Of a stretch of 64,000 nucleotides of DNA, positions 35,272 through 46,875 are shown in pieces. The DNA lies in the NCBI RefSeq assembly GCF_000151665.1, contig NW_013171825.1, positions 125,422-189,421 of the forward strand, written 5' to 3'. The notes below the pieces were generated by a model, which did not search any database, was not told the DNA's origin, and was given only the letters and a program-made list of their open reading frames with translations. The DNA comes from Blastocystis hominis. Lineage: Eukaryota > Sar > Bigyra > Opalinata > Blastocystidae. A program made the translations under genes and the position numbers. How positions within the stretch are numbered: position 1 is the stretch's first letter; each line of letters starts with the position of its first letter.

Positions 35272-37287
35272 TTAAAAAAGACTAAGCTGCGATTTCACAT
35301 CCGTCTCATACTTGGTCACTTCCCGAATCAGCATCGTCGCATAACACCCCGAATCTACTTTATATCCCCCGTCCTTCCCACTACCCAACGAAAACGACAA
35401 CACCACCGAATCATCTTCCTCGTTCACGCTCCCCTCCATATCTCGCGGTCTCAGCAGCATGCGTCGATACGATCCGTGCATTTGATACTCCCGAACCGCT
35501 TTGCTCCAACAATCCTTCTCCAATCCCAGCTCGTTCATCGTCTTTTCGTATACATCCGCAAGATTCGCGGGAATTCGCGTGGAAATCCCAGGAAGCGGCA
35601 ACACCAATTCGTGCATGGAATACTGTTCCTGATTCTCCGCGGTTATCTCGATTATCTCAGCCTGGAGAAATAGGGTTTCCACGTTTCTACTTTATCGGAC
35701 AGTTCGGACGCACTCGAAGGCGATTCTGCAGAATTCGATGTAGAAACCGGGAAAACTGGGGAAACCGGGGAAACCAGATCCCCGGGGAGGAGTTTCATGC
35801 CTAAATCGATGCGAGCGGAAACCATCCGATTGAACAAAAAGCTCTGAACGGAGTGGACGTACAACGTGCGTCGCGTGTACGGAATCGAAGCCAGCGCGTT
35901 CTACGCGGTACCACGTTTCCACGTTTCTACGCTGTACCCCTTCCCGCCGCTTTTCCCCAACGCGCGAAGCAATTTGCTTTCGGTTTGGAAGCTTTTCGGA
36001 AGGAGTTTCATCGCCTCGAGGCCGTCGCCCGTTTCGCGCAGCTTCGCCGCCGCTTTCTCCGTTTCCCCTTTTCCACTGCTCTCCAGAATGGCGAGAACCG
36101 CGCTCTCCCACTCACTCCGCAGCATGTGGCACCCGATCGAAATGTTATAACCGCGGTTCCCGAAGCGCTGCAGCCCATAATAATTCAAATATCCCGCGGT
36201 TCGCAGACTGGCGACCGTTTCATCCAGACGCGATCGAAGAACTTCGATCGAACTCTCCGGATTGTTCGCTCGCAATCCGCGAAGCGTGATCGTAAATCGA
36301 TTCCCGCGGTTTTTTCCTATGGAAGCCGGTTCGTTCACGTAACAAAAGTCGCCTATGGAAATATCCCTGATTTTTGCCACTGCAGTTTTCAACTCGCTCT
36401 AACAAACACAAAAAAAACGAAACTCCCACGGGAGAGATTCGGTACGCCACTACTTTCTGGAAGGTGATTGCGCGCTTGTCTTTGGTGCCATACACCGTGA
36501 ACGCTTTGGCTGCGCGACGACATGCATTGCAGATGCTGTTGATGACGCTCATGGTGTCCTTCCCGCGCTTTTTGAGCGTGAATTCGACGTAGTTTCGATC
36601 GGGATACGGCCACTGTTTTCGCTGCGTTTTGTGGAAATGATTCGGATTCGCCGCGCTGCGGAGCACGATCACGTCGCCATCCGTGTCGGATTGCAGGGAA
36701 GGGAACGCTTTGCGGATGATTTGGTGGACTTCGCGACGCGTTTCTTTGCTGCTGATCGCACGGAGGGAACATTGCGCGTCTGTGTTGCTGTTCGCTTGGA
36801 TTTGGGATAGGAGGGAGGCGATCGAGTCGCAGACCGCGTCATCGAAGAGGGAGTGCAAACGTTTCCAGCCTAGGTTGAAGAGAGAATTTGGAATAACCTT
36901 CTTCTTCCGTCATAGTGTCTTCTTCGACTTGATCCTCTGCGTGTGATTGGGAAAGATCGCAAAAATACCTGGAGGAAGCTCCTCACTCACCAAATCCACC
37001 ACATTTCCATCCTTGTCGATTTCTCGTACAATAAAATCATCGCATGAATTCTTCAATACACAGCGAATACCCGGAGAGGTTGAAACGTATCTACAGGTCA
37101 CAACCTAATCGAGTGCAGACTTTTCGATGCCGACATCCTTTTCTGTTACACACACAATGTTTTTCACAGAGCGCCGCACTTTGGATTCGGGTTCTGCCCC
37201 ACTTTCCTCTGCTTGGCGTTTCTGTGCGAGATTTTCGCTATTCTGTGTCTCCAATTTTTTCTCTTCTCCTCCTTCAGTCGTTTGCAT
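35272..37287 (-). CDS. PUS7: TruD-family pseudouridine synthase (PUS7)
   Basis: Makes pseudouridine in tRNA, U2 snRNA and mRNA. Exons (-) 37287-37121, 37090-36969, 36936-36898, 36869-36430, 36398-35931, 35900-35691, 35661-35272; introns 28-32 nt; 611 residues. Seen: charged N-terminus, DDFIVREID-DG, YVEFTLKKRGKDT, the catalytic-Asp motif GTKDKRAITFQ, NRFTITLRGL, and GYLNYYGLQRFG. A Ser/Pro-Val insert (PVSPVFPVS) sits in the TruD-specific region. The intron at 36399-36429 holds an exact TGTTTGTT in sense orientation that is evidently not used. TAA 35272-35274 is 22 bp from the UNG start codon; the 3' motif (35255-35262) lies inside this gap. Confidence 0.95.
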
Positions 37288-37339
37288 CTTCCAAACTGGT
37301 TCAAAATAGTTTTTTACTCTCTTGGAGATAGAGTGGAGG
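37288..37339. promoter_or_regulatory. 52-bp divergent promoter, PUS7 / METTL16
   Basis: Only 52 bases separate two divergent start codons. It must contain both 5' UTRs and core promoters. A run of six T sits at about 37310. Two RNA-modification enzymes probably share regulation. Confidence 0.5.
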
Positions 37340-38720
37340 ATGAAGCGATTGTATTCTGAGACAACTCCTGGTGATGGGCCAAGTATGCATCCTGATAATC
37401 CCTATTTCAACAATGCTCCCAATTTCCTCGAGCTTTCCAAAGATTTTCCATATCTAAAAGACTATGTGGGTCAAAATAAAGACGGTAGCGTATATTATCG
37501 GTGGAAAGAAAAGAATGCTACAAAGTAGGGATTTTGCATGGTAATTGATGTGCAGAATGCTTACAAAAGCGTTGCTCAAGAGAGATTTTGGGATTGAATG
37601 GGATATGCCTGATTCCCACCTCGCTCCTGGAATCACTGGACGAGTCAACTATCTGTGTTGGATCCACGAAATTCTGCATCTCCATCCCGATTTTCAAGAC
37701 TGCGACACATCCAAAACGATCGGGATTGACATCGGCACGGGAGCTTCGGCCATTTACCCTCTTCTTGGCCATTCTCTCTACAATTGGTCATTTATTGCGA
37801 CCGATATTGACCCTGTGTCCATTGCTTCGAGCCAATCCATCATCAATCAAAACCATTTGAACGAATTCATCACCATTCATCAGCGATCCTCCGATCAACC
37901 ATTGCTGAAAGACCTTGTAAAGGAGCAACAGGTCACTTTCTGCATGTGTAATCCACCCTTCTTTGCTTCTTCTGAAGAAATGAAGCAAAATCCATACGTA
38001 AACACCGAATTGACGCACAATGAAAGCATTACGCTCGGAGGTGAGGAAACATTTATACGCCGCATCCTCGACGAAAGTCTGGACCTCCAAACCAAGATTT
38101 CACTTTATTCATCGCTTGTAGGGAAGAAAACCACACTCAAGCGAATTCTGCGTGTTTTACGAGAAAGGAAGGTTCCTAGCATTGGAAGTGTTGTCTTAAG
38201 CCAGAAAAGCTTGGATGATTCTCATGATGATTCCAAGAGTGGTGAGAAGCTGAAGAATATCGTTCGATGGTGTGTATTTTGGTCGTTTGATGAGCGATTC
38301 TCCGCGATTTTCAATGCACCAGGAGCCAAGTTCAAGGTGTTTGGAAAAAGGAAGGAGGCGAAGAAACGATTTGACATTTGCTTTGAGGTGAAGGAGAAGG
38401 AGCCCGTCGTTTGGCAGCGAATTGAGGAGTTCTGCAAGGCCTGTGACGGAATTGAGTATACACACGAAAACGAAGAATCCAAAGTCAATATTGCGAAGTT
38501 CGAATATCATTTTCCCTATGGAGAGGGAAAGGGGATGAACGGTCCAATAACCAGTTCGTTTGGAATTGAAGTGGAATCCAAGGAAGATTGCTGTCTTGTC
38601 TCCTTTATCATCCATCAGGGAGATCGTGCCACGTTTTTTAAAGTCGCCGAACAACTGCAACACGACATAGTACGTACATCTCGTAGATGGAGACGTCTTG
38701 GGTTAAGAAATGTGAAATAG
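37340..38720 (+). CDS. METTL16: METTL16-family RNA N6-adenosine methyltransferase
   Basis: Methylates U6 snRNA and hairpin RNAs at adenosine N6. Exons 37340-37524 and 37556-38720, intron 31 nt, 449 residues. Seen: the family N-terminus MHPDNPYFNNAPNFLELSKD, LLKRDFGIEWDMP, NYLCWIHEI, SAM motif GIDIGTGASAIYPLL, ATDIDPVSI and the catalytic NPPF motif in CMCNPPFFAS. ATG37340 chosen; the frame is open upstream only from TTG. TAG 38718-38720 is followed two bases later by the predicted cleavage point (TGTTTGTT at 38727), leaving almost no 3' UTR. Confidence 0.93.
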
Positions 38721-38796
38721 CTTCCATGTTTGTTATTCCACGCAAATCGATCGCGTTCCATATTCTTTTAATAGGGAATACCCTGGCTTGTTTTCG

Positions 38797-40115
38797 ATGA
38801 ACTCGGATGAGAGTGAAAAGGATCGCGTTCTCCGCCAACAAATTGAGGAGGTCCTGAGCTACATGGCTTTTGCTTTTAATCCGAATACATCCGCCAGTGG
38901 AACTGTATTCTTTGGGATGCTGATGATGTTTAGATGGGCTTTAAACTAGTATCGGAAGAGGGAACGGATATGTCGTTTGTTTTGCATATAGAAAAAGGAG
39001 AAAATGGTAAAATAGGTAGAGTTTGTTTGTTGTTTTGAATATAGCTTATGGAACGTTTGGTAAACCCGATGACGCCGATTTATTGCTAACTGTGTCTCCT
39101 GAGGATTTTCTGAATGTATATTCGGGGAACGCAAGTGTTTCAATGATAACTCGCATGATATTTCGTGGTCGAATATCTGTATGGTTGTATGGTGGGGTTT
39201 GAAGCAGGTACGAAACTACGACCTGAACGGAGTTTCTCATTTCTTGAACTCGTTTGAGTTCAGTTCTCAAAAATGGATCGATTTTTACAAATGGCAAGAC
39301 GAACAAAAACGAAAGCAAACACAGGTATATTTCATTCATTACCAATGATTTCTAGGAGTCCGAAGACTCCAAATCCTTCACGAGGTTCTGTAAAGGCCTC
39401 AAAGCTCTGTGTTATATCAATGCGAAGTGTGGAAATCCGCTGTGTTTTCCGTGGTCCTTCATCGAAGATCCTTTTTTCTATCGATTCATTCAATCCTGCA
39501 ATTCCCCCGCTGTTTCATCGTCCTCTTCTTCTTCCTCTCTTTGCATCCCGTTCTCCGATTCAATCATTTCGCTCTTCTCTTCCCTGGACTTCGCGTCCCT
39601 CGAAGCTTTTCTTTTCCCTTTCCCTCGCAATAAACTCGATTTTGCTTCTCAATTCAACCCTCAATCCACTTCTTCTCCTGATTCTTCTTCTTCTTCTTCC
39701 ACAAACACAGCTACAGATTCGAGTTCAAGCTCCGCTTTTAGTCCGTCCGTTCACTTTTTCCCTTTTCCTCACTATTCTGGATTCCAAGACCGCGCCGCCA
39801 GTTTCTTCGATCTATCCGATGGGCATCCTTCCATGTATCAATGGGACGATTTCGCCTTCACGCTGCAGAACCAGTCCTACACAAGCCTTCTCTACAAACT
39901 CTTAGTGCGTTTTTTTTTAAGTTTGGTTCATTCGTAGCATCTGAAACTCCCGGGTTGGACGCTGGAGCATCTTCAAAGCATGGATTGTCTTTACAACGAT
40001 CAGCTGCCTCTCGAGATGTGGGAAGGCTTTGCGGACGATGGCGGGCTGCTAGATAGTTTGGGCTCGCTCTTTGGATGGTCGTTTGATCATAAAAAACGAA
40101 AGGAAAAGGGTGATT
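38797..40115 (+). CDS. SCP2 sterol-carrier-domain protein with long low-complexity C-terminus
   Basis: Exons 38797-38904, 38934-39015, 39045-39178, 39208-39324, 39356-39904, 39938-40115; introns 29-33 nt; 389 residues. Residues about 25-105 match an SCP2 lipid-binding domain: TMGFKLVSEEGTDMSFVLHI, PDDADLLLTVSPEDFLNVYSG, MITRMIFRGRISV. The C-terminal two thirds are unassigned, with Ser-rich tracts (39685-39720) and Phe/Trp-rich ends. Intron 39016-39044 contains an exact sense TGTTTGTT. No genomic stop: T40115 is codon position 1, four bases before TGTTTGTT at 40120, so the protein ends about RKEKGD by a polyadenylation-made UAA. Confidence 0.82.
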
Positions 40116-40119
40116 TGAC

Positions 40120-40127
40120 TGTTTGTT
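40120..40127 (+). terminator. TGTTTGTT 3'-end motif of the SCP2 gene (stop-creating)
   Basis: Exact motif, spacer TGAC after T40115. Fits the same geometry as ArgRS, FTCD, dynein and UNG. Confidence 0.78.
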
Positions 40128-40223
40128 ACATTCAATCGTTGTGTTATTCATTCAATCATTCAATCATTCATTCATTGGTTTATTGCCTCATTCATTCATT
40201 TATTGCTTCATTGCTTCATTCAT

Positions 40224-42941
40224 TCAATGAGATCGCCACGTGGACGGTCGCCACTTCTTCAATCGCTCGTATTCCTCGGGATTGATCGACCGATGCACCT
40301 CCGACAACGCCTTCGAGACGATCGATCGCATCACCGGAATGCGCTGCTTCTTACACTCCTCCAGCGAGAGCTTCATCGAATTCACTGAATTCAGAATGAT
40401 CGAACGAATCAGAAACTTCAAATCGGCTCCCGAATAGCCCTCCGTGCCTACACAATCAACTCATTCCATCGCCTCCACAATCCGCCAATTCGCAAATCGA
40501 CACTTCCTCGAATACCAACGCCTTCTTCCCATAAATTCCAATGATTTCTTCGCGCTCCTGCTTCGTCGGAAGCGGCACAAATAGCAGCAAATCCAGCCGT
40601 CCCGGCTGCAGCAACGCGGGATCCAACTGCTACACGTGACGCTCCCTCAGCAAAAAAACCTCCGGGAGATTCGTCGCGCCGATAATAAACACGAGCTTGT
40701 TTCCATTGCTCTGATTCCGTCTTCGAACGTCGTCCATTTTCAGCAGAAGCTGCGTGACCACTTGCTGCGCACTCGACGAAACGTCCTGCATTTCGCGGTT
40801 CTTAAAAACACTTTCGATTTCGTCGAAGAAGATAATGCAGGGACTACAAAAATCAGCCAATCAGATTCGTTCGAGCCCATACGCACATCGCTCCGCTTGG
40901 GCGAATAACTCGCGAATTCGACGCTCGCTTTCTCCGATTTCCTTGTTCACCAGGTCACTAATATGGGGACATAAAAAGTTCAGATGTCCCAATTGTGAAC
41001 AGGCGCGCGAAATCGCGGTCTTCCCCGTTCCAGGCGGTCCGTACAGCAGAATTCCCGTGGGCAGCGCGAACGCGAACTGTTTGTATCTCTTCACATCATC
41101 GAATTCGATCGAAGCGACCTCCCAGTGCAAGCACGGCTCGACGATGGTCTCAATGAGCTGGGCTTTGAGCGACTGGCTGCCTCCGATCGTCTCAAACACG
41201 TCGTCGAACACGTTAATCGCGCGGAGATCCGTCGCGACCCGCCTCGAAGGCATCGCGTTTTGCAGAATCGCGCTGTCGCTGCGATGCTTCTGCACCGCCT
41301 GGAGCAAGCAGAGCGCGCAGCAACGCGCAGGATCCTTCGCGGAGTCGCAGCCATTCACTGCGGATTTGATGCACGCGTTGAGGTCGCTCCACGAGAAAGA
41401 AGGACTCTGCATCGCCAAGAATTCGACGTAGCGCGCTTTCCAGGCTTCCGACTGCTGCGCTTCGTCGAATTCCACGAAGAACTCGACGAGATGGTTGAAG
41501 AAAAGCGCGCGATCGCGCTGGCTGGGAACGCCGAATTCGATCTGTCGATCAGCCAATCAAAACACAGCGACCTGCTCGTCGAACAGCCGAAGAATTCGCT
41601 CCTGCACCCAGCTCTTCTCGATCGTCACGCCGATTACCGTCACGCCGTTCTCCCTCGCCTCCTCCAGAATTCGATCGAGTTCCAAAAGAAACGCCTCGTC
41701 CATCGGCGACAGATCGATTTGTCTCGACGGATTGTGCGCCGTTAGCGTCGTCAGCGGATCGATCACCAAAATCGACGGCGCCATGGCGACGCATTGGCGA
41801 AACAACGCGCGGAGAGCCAGCGGAGCGTCGGATCCTTTCGACAGCAGCATGTCAGGAACGTTCGCGATCATGCCTCGATTCGAAAGAGAGAAACAGAGGT
41901 ACAGGGCATGTCGAATTGCTTCGCGATCGAGTAAATCCAGGAGGTTTTTCCGGTGCCAGGCGGTCCGGAGAGCAAAAGATTGCTACTCGTCTATTCGATC
42001 GATCAAAGAAGCAAAGCAAACGAAGTGAAGAAGGTCAGAGCGGATGGGAATGGAGAGTTCTGGGGATCCGCGAAGGAAAAGCGTTCGGTTCCATTGGATT
42101 TGGTCCGTGAAATGGCTGGAGAGGGCGGCGAAAAAGCTGTCGGAGGGGTAGATGGAGAGGAAATCGGTCCAGGAACAGTGGGGAAGAGAATCGAATTGAG
42201 GGTTGGAAGGGATGGAGGGGTAGAGAGAGGAAGAGCAGAAATCAAATGAGGTGGAGGAGTCGCAGTAGCCAACGTGTGTGATGATAAAATAAAGAATCTC
42301 GTTTTCCATGTGGCGACTTAGGGAGATAGGAAGGAAAGAAAGAGTACGGAGCAAGATCACAACGAAAGCAAAACATCGGATGAGTTTCATATGCATCATG
42401 AACCATACTATACCGGGAGAGAAGATTCTCTTGCACATGTAACTTCCAACGATAATCACTATGGATTGAATATGGACTGAACGAGTACTTGTCAAGAGAA
42501 CATGGAATACAGCATAAAACGAGTTCCCAAGGCTGTAGGTAGTAACGAGGAAGGAAATAGAATGATAAAGGGCTTCCATTGTATTGTGTATGCTGTATGT
42601 CATAGACACCAAGTTATAATACGGAGTCTGTATCGCTAATCAAAACAGCTTCTGTTTCGTTGATTTTCTCATTATATTCTATATTTACAATACTAACAGG
42701 GTTTGAAAAATCATCTCCCTGATAAATATAAGCAATGCAGCGAATTCCAGAGTTTAACTTCGATGAGACAAGGCAGCGAGGATTCTTACAGTCCTTCTCA
42801 AGCTGGACTGTTGTATTCAAATAGAATACCATGCACTCTGGAAAAATGAGACTATTGTAAAGAATATGCACAACGTTTTCTGTGGAGATGATCCTTTACA
42901 GGAAGGAATAGAAAGGCCCATTCTCCAGGGTTACACTCCAT
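40224..42941 (-). CDS. Type II AAA ATPase (two AAA domains), PEX1/CDC48-like
   Basis: Exons (-) 42941-42937, 42893-42623, 42592-42348, 42316-42022, 41990-41903, 41873-41572, 41541-40883, 40843-40660, 40629-40479, 40447-40224; 807 residues; introns 29-43 nt. D1: Walker A SGPPGTGKTSW, but the Walker B place reads ILVIDPL, lacking the catalytic Glu. D2: YGPPGTGKTAIS, Walker B CIIFFDEIES, sensor-1 GATNLPE, LLQPGRLD, and EGYSGADL. A weak D1 and strong D2 is the PEX1/PEX6 pattern; CDC48, NVL and SPATA5 have two good sites. The N-terminal 275 residues are unassigned. The 5-nt first exon is uncertain; ATG at 42832 in frame is the alternative start (785 residues). Confidence 0.8.
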
Positions 42942-43042
42942 GTGTATAAAAACCCTAGTTGCGACTTTCGAATCAAATTAGATTTAAAATGGAACCTGCC
43001 CAAATTGATTTTTAATCTTATGAACACTTAGAAAAAAACATC
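42942..43042. promoter_or_regulatory. 101-bp divergent promoter with TATA-like box
   Basis: Between the AAA ATPase (-) and the coiled-coil gene (+). TATAAAA on + at about 42945-42951, roughly 90 bases before ATG43043. Promoter role inferred. Confidence 0.45.
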
Positions 43043-43703
43043 ATGCCAACAGGTAATTCTTTATTATGTGCTGGTTAGGATGTAGACGATTCGATTATTC
43101 GACAACGTCTTGATGAGCACTCCATCGTTTTAGTTCCCTCCACTCCTTCTGTGTCTAGGTGCACGGATTCTGCTATTATGTTCTTTCATGCCCTGGAAAA
43201 TTCAGACCCGAAACTGTTGCAGATTTTGCGTTTGTTGAATCCTAGTGATACAAAGAGATTCGATACGATTCAAGCATTAGACCAGTATAGACTCCTTATT
43301 GAACGTCTTCCTGGACTTCGGAAATGCTTAGAGATGGATCTCGCTGCATTCGAGACTTTACAGAATGAATCAAGTGCGAAATGTATGCTGACTGTGAATA
43401 GTAGATGAGAAATTAAAGGAACTCCAAATCCATAAGGAAGCATTAGAGAAGGATGTAGAAAACGCGATTCAGCATCTACGCCATATGAATGAAATTGAAA
43501 AGCAAGCCAAAGAAGTGAATCAGTACAGCCGAACGCAAGACTTGCAGGAAGAGTTGGAACAAAAGATTCAATCGATTGAGAAGATCGAGCAGGAAACCAG
43601 TCAATTGCGGACAAAGATGGAGGATAATCGCACTAAAATCCAGAGCTTCTACGAAGCCTTTGTAAATTTAAAAACAGAGATTTTGGAAATAAAAGCCGAG
43701 TAA
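43043..43703 (+). CDS. Small coiled-coil protein, unknown function
   Basis: Exons 43043-43052, 43086-43382, 43405-43703; introns 33 and 22 nt; 201 residues. The first exon is only 10 nt (M-P-T plus one base). The N-terminal half is helical (KLLQILRLLNPSDTKRF, LDQYRLLIERLPGLRKCLEM). From about residue 105 to the end it is a near-continuous coiled coil rich in E, K and Q (QDLQEELEQKIQSIEKIEQE). Could be a subunit of a kinetochore, motor or tethering complex; nothing decides. The 22-nt intron is supported because skipping it puts a stop in frame. TAA 43701-43703; TGTTTGTT at 43734. Confidence 0.68.
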
Positions 43704-44192
43704 AATGGTTGTGGTAAGGAATGGATTGTTTTTTGTTTGTTGAAATGAACTAAATATAGGGAGGTGATCCGTTGTGGAGATGGGATACATAATGGGTATT
43801 CTATGTGAGTATATTTTCATATTTATCTATATTCGTTTGCAGTGGAAGTGGAAGATAAGTGAATAGAATAAATTGACGAGGAATTCTCAATTCATTCAGT
43901 GATATGTTATGTGATTCACAAAAAGACCACAAGTAATCGCCTATTATGATAGCTTTATGAAAAGCTATTGGTAATTTGCTTCAGATAATTGAAGAGAGAA
44001 ATATCAAAACAAACTCTGAAACACAAATTATCTCAGTAGTTTTCAAGATTACTCACAAGAGAAAATGGATAGCACCTAACAATCTACCTTATGATGAATA
44101 ATATCAGGGAATTAGTTTGACACAAACGCAATAATCAAAGTCAAGTGATCATTATTTGCAGTCAGCAAAAGAGAACAGTGCTCAGAGACTCA

Positions 44193-46875
44193 TTACTTGA
44201 ATCGGATACGATTAGCAAGAATGAGAGAAACATCTGTGGATAAAAACACATCAAATAAGCAATACCTGAAATTGATTTCCTTTGAACATTCTCGAATGCA
44301 CGAGGTAGATTGGCAATTTGAAGATTTGGAATATCTAGAAACAATCAACACTCTCAAATTAAAATTACTTTCCAATATCACTTGCATTGGTCTAAAGAAG
44401 CTATTTCCTCCAGAATTGATGGATATTAAGTTTGGAAGATCTACATTTTTTCATTTCGAGTCATTTTATTCATACTTCGCATAACTAATGAACAGGATTC
44501 ACTCAAAACACCATCAAGTGCCCATTGGCCAAGTTGAATAGATTGTAATGAAGGTAAATCTAAGTCATTCATTTCATTGATTCTTATTCAATACCTTCAA
44601 GGATGGTTGATAAGGAACCTTCAAACACACGATCACCTAAAACAAGGAATTGCAAATTTGGAAGATCTAATTATTTGAGTGTGTAACATCAGATAATACC
44701 TTGAATCACAAAGGACCCACTTTTGAAATTACCCGACCACCTTCCAATTGTACCAATTTGGAGGGATTGTAATTGTGGCAGATTTTTCAATTCAAAGTCT
44801 CCAGCAAAGTCGTAAAAACTATACTGTCCAATTTGAATGGATCTCAATGATTCACAATTCATTATGTGGAAAGATTTTTGTTTACTAGTCATATATGACC
44901 AAGGTCCTCCTTTGACTAAGGTAAACGAATTCACCCCAATTATCATAGCTTTCAATCGATTCAATCCATCGATTTGAAATGTCTGAACGAAACTGAAACT
45001 ATTATTTCCTATTGATAGTGATTCCAAAGAACTATAATGAGAGAAATCAAAATGCTGATAGTTTTCTTCATTACACATCCAATCTGGAAGTGTAATCGAA
45101 GTGATTGATGATTCAATCGACTCAATGTAATCAAAATAATACAATCTTTTAGGCAATAGGCAAGATAACGCTTTATGAACATCTATTCAAGATAATAGAC
45201 TTTTTGCATACTCTTAATTGTTATTTTCATAACACTATGGAACGAATTGGGTAAATCCACACTATTAAGATCGGGAATGTCTACATATAAAGGGTATAAC
45301 TCTGATTACTCTCTAATTTGATGATACGAGCTTCATTAAAACTGCACCCTTCCTTGTTGATAATGGATTTCAGACTTGGAAGATCTATATTCAATCATTC
45401 AAAATCATATTATTCCCACTTCGCATTGTCAAGGAACATAATACTTGCCTGTCATGCCCATCAATAGCTTCATGCCCAAGTGTAATGGATTGCAGTGATG
45501 GAAGATCTATACGAATCATTTCATTCAATTTCGGACAATACTTATTATTTTTGTTGATAAGGAGTAACGGAAAGTACTTTGACCTAAAACAATGGATTGC
45601 AAAGCAGGAAGATCTATAAATTAATTCATATTCTTTATTATATCAATACCTCGAATCACAAATGAACTACAAGTAAAATTGTTTGAGGTACTCTCAACTG
45701 TGCCAATTTGAATGGATTGTAGTTTTGGTAGATTCTTTAATTCAAAGTCTCCAGCAAAGTCACTGAAACTATATCGACCCATTTCAATCGATTTCATAGA
45801 CTTACAATTCAAGATGTGGAATGATTTCGATTTGTCATATCCAACGCTATTCTTTTTCTGAGTGAAAGAATTGTTTCCGATTTTGATCGTTTTCAATCGA
45901 TTCAATCCATCGATTTGGAATGTTTTCACTGATTCAAAACATTCATCACCGATTTCGATGGATCGCAGCCACTCGAATCGATTTAGGTCTAATGATTTTA
46001 TATCGTTACAGCAATTCGATGAAATCGTCAAATCTGTAACTTGCAAACTCATTATTACCAACTCCTTACTCTGAGAGATATTCGTCGTTATATTATATAT
46101 GCCATATCTTCCATCAGTCAGATCTACTCCACTCACTTCCTTTCCATCTTTCCATTCACATTCTCGAGTTGCAATTCCAGTCTTTTCATCAATCGAGCAT
46201 CCTTTTCCTTCACGAATAAATCGTTCATTGTCTTCATCATAGCGAAATCCACCCACATAGATCGGAATTCGTTTCGTTGGATCCAAGCTATCTGCTCCAT
46301 TGCGCTTCAATTCGGTCATCGTATCTCCATTGAAACATCGAATCACCTCTTTCAATACTCCTTTGCTCCACATCCCTTCCACAGCCACATTTCCGCTTTC
46401 TTCATCGTATTCTATGCCCCAGCCTTCTTTCATTCGTTTTTCGTTGTACTCTCCGTGATACAGCAAATGTCCTGTTCCAGCTGACCAGATTTCCATTCGA
46501 AGTCCTTTCTTGTGGTAAACAAAACGTTTACTATTCATTTGTGCAAAAATGTAATGAAATCGCTGACTGAAATCGGCTCGACCATTCTTGTAAACGATAA
46601 ACTCTTCTGATATCTGACTGTTATCACCTTCTTTCCATTCTTGCTTCAGTACGTTATTTTCAAACAAATACGTATCTCCAGTCTCTGATCGCAATAGAAA
46701 TTCGTTCTTGTGCTTTCCTTGATACCGTTGCAGACTGTAGCGTACTCCATCTTTCAATATTTGTTCAGGATTACCGAGTGTAGCATATCCATCAAGTAAG
46801 TGCTCAGCTCCTTGAACCTTGGACAGAGTATCTATCCTTGATCAAAACACAAGATATTTTACAATTTTCATTCAT
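44193..46875 (-). CDS. MORN-like plus leucine-rich-repeat protein (paralogue B)
   Basis: Exons (-) 46875-46863, 46831-45650, 45613-45542, 45506-45420, 45384-45310, 45280-45212, 45182-44700, 44666-44595, 44559-44476, 44440-44369, 44334-44266, 44233-44193; 772 residues. A 13-nt first exon joins by a 31-nt intron. N-terminal third: MORN-like (LLYHGEYNEKR, EGWGIEYDEESG, EGMWSKG, GGFRYDED). Then two long LRR blocks (GLNRLKTIKIG, ELKNLPKLQSIQIG and the copy in exon 45182-44700), each followed by four short one-repeat exons starting LPALQSI, LPSLQSI, LPSLKSI, IPDLNS. All introns from the second on are phase 1. What looks like a stop (45183) is the 3' end of a 29-nt intron. The exon series is that of paralogue A with one extra block. 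Confidence 0.85.

Noticed and set aside
44162-44344. Stand-alone membrane-like ORF with SFLLIVSDSS
   Set aside because: It reads through the last intron of paralogue B (44234-44265); the spliced end matches paralogue A.
45183-45185. TAG as the end of MORN/LRR paralogue B, leaving a second, start-less LRR gene
   Set aside because: A 29-nt phase-1 intron (45183-45211) joins the two parts in frame, with the same exon series as paralogue A.
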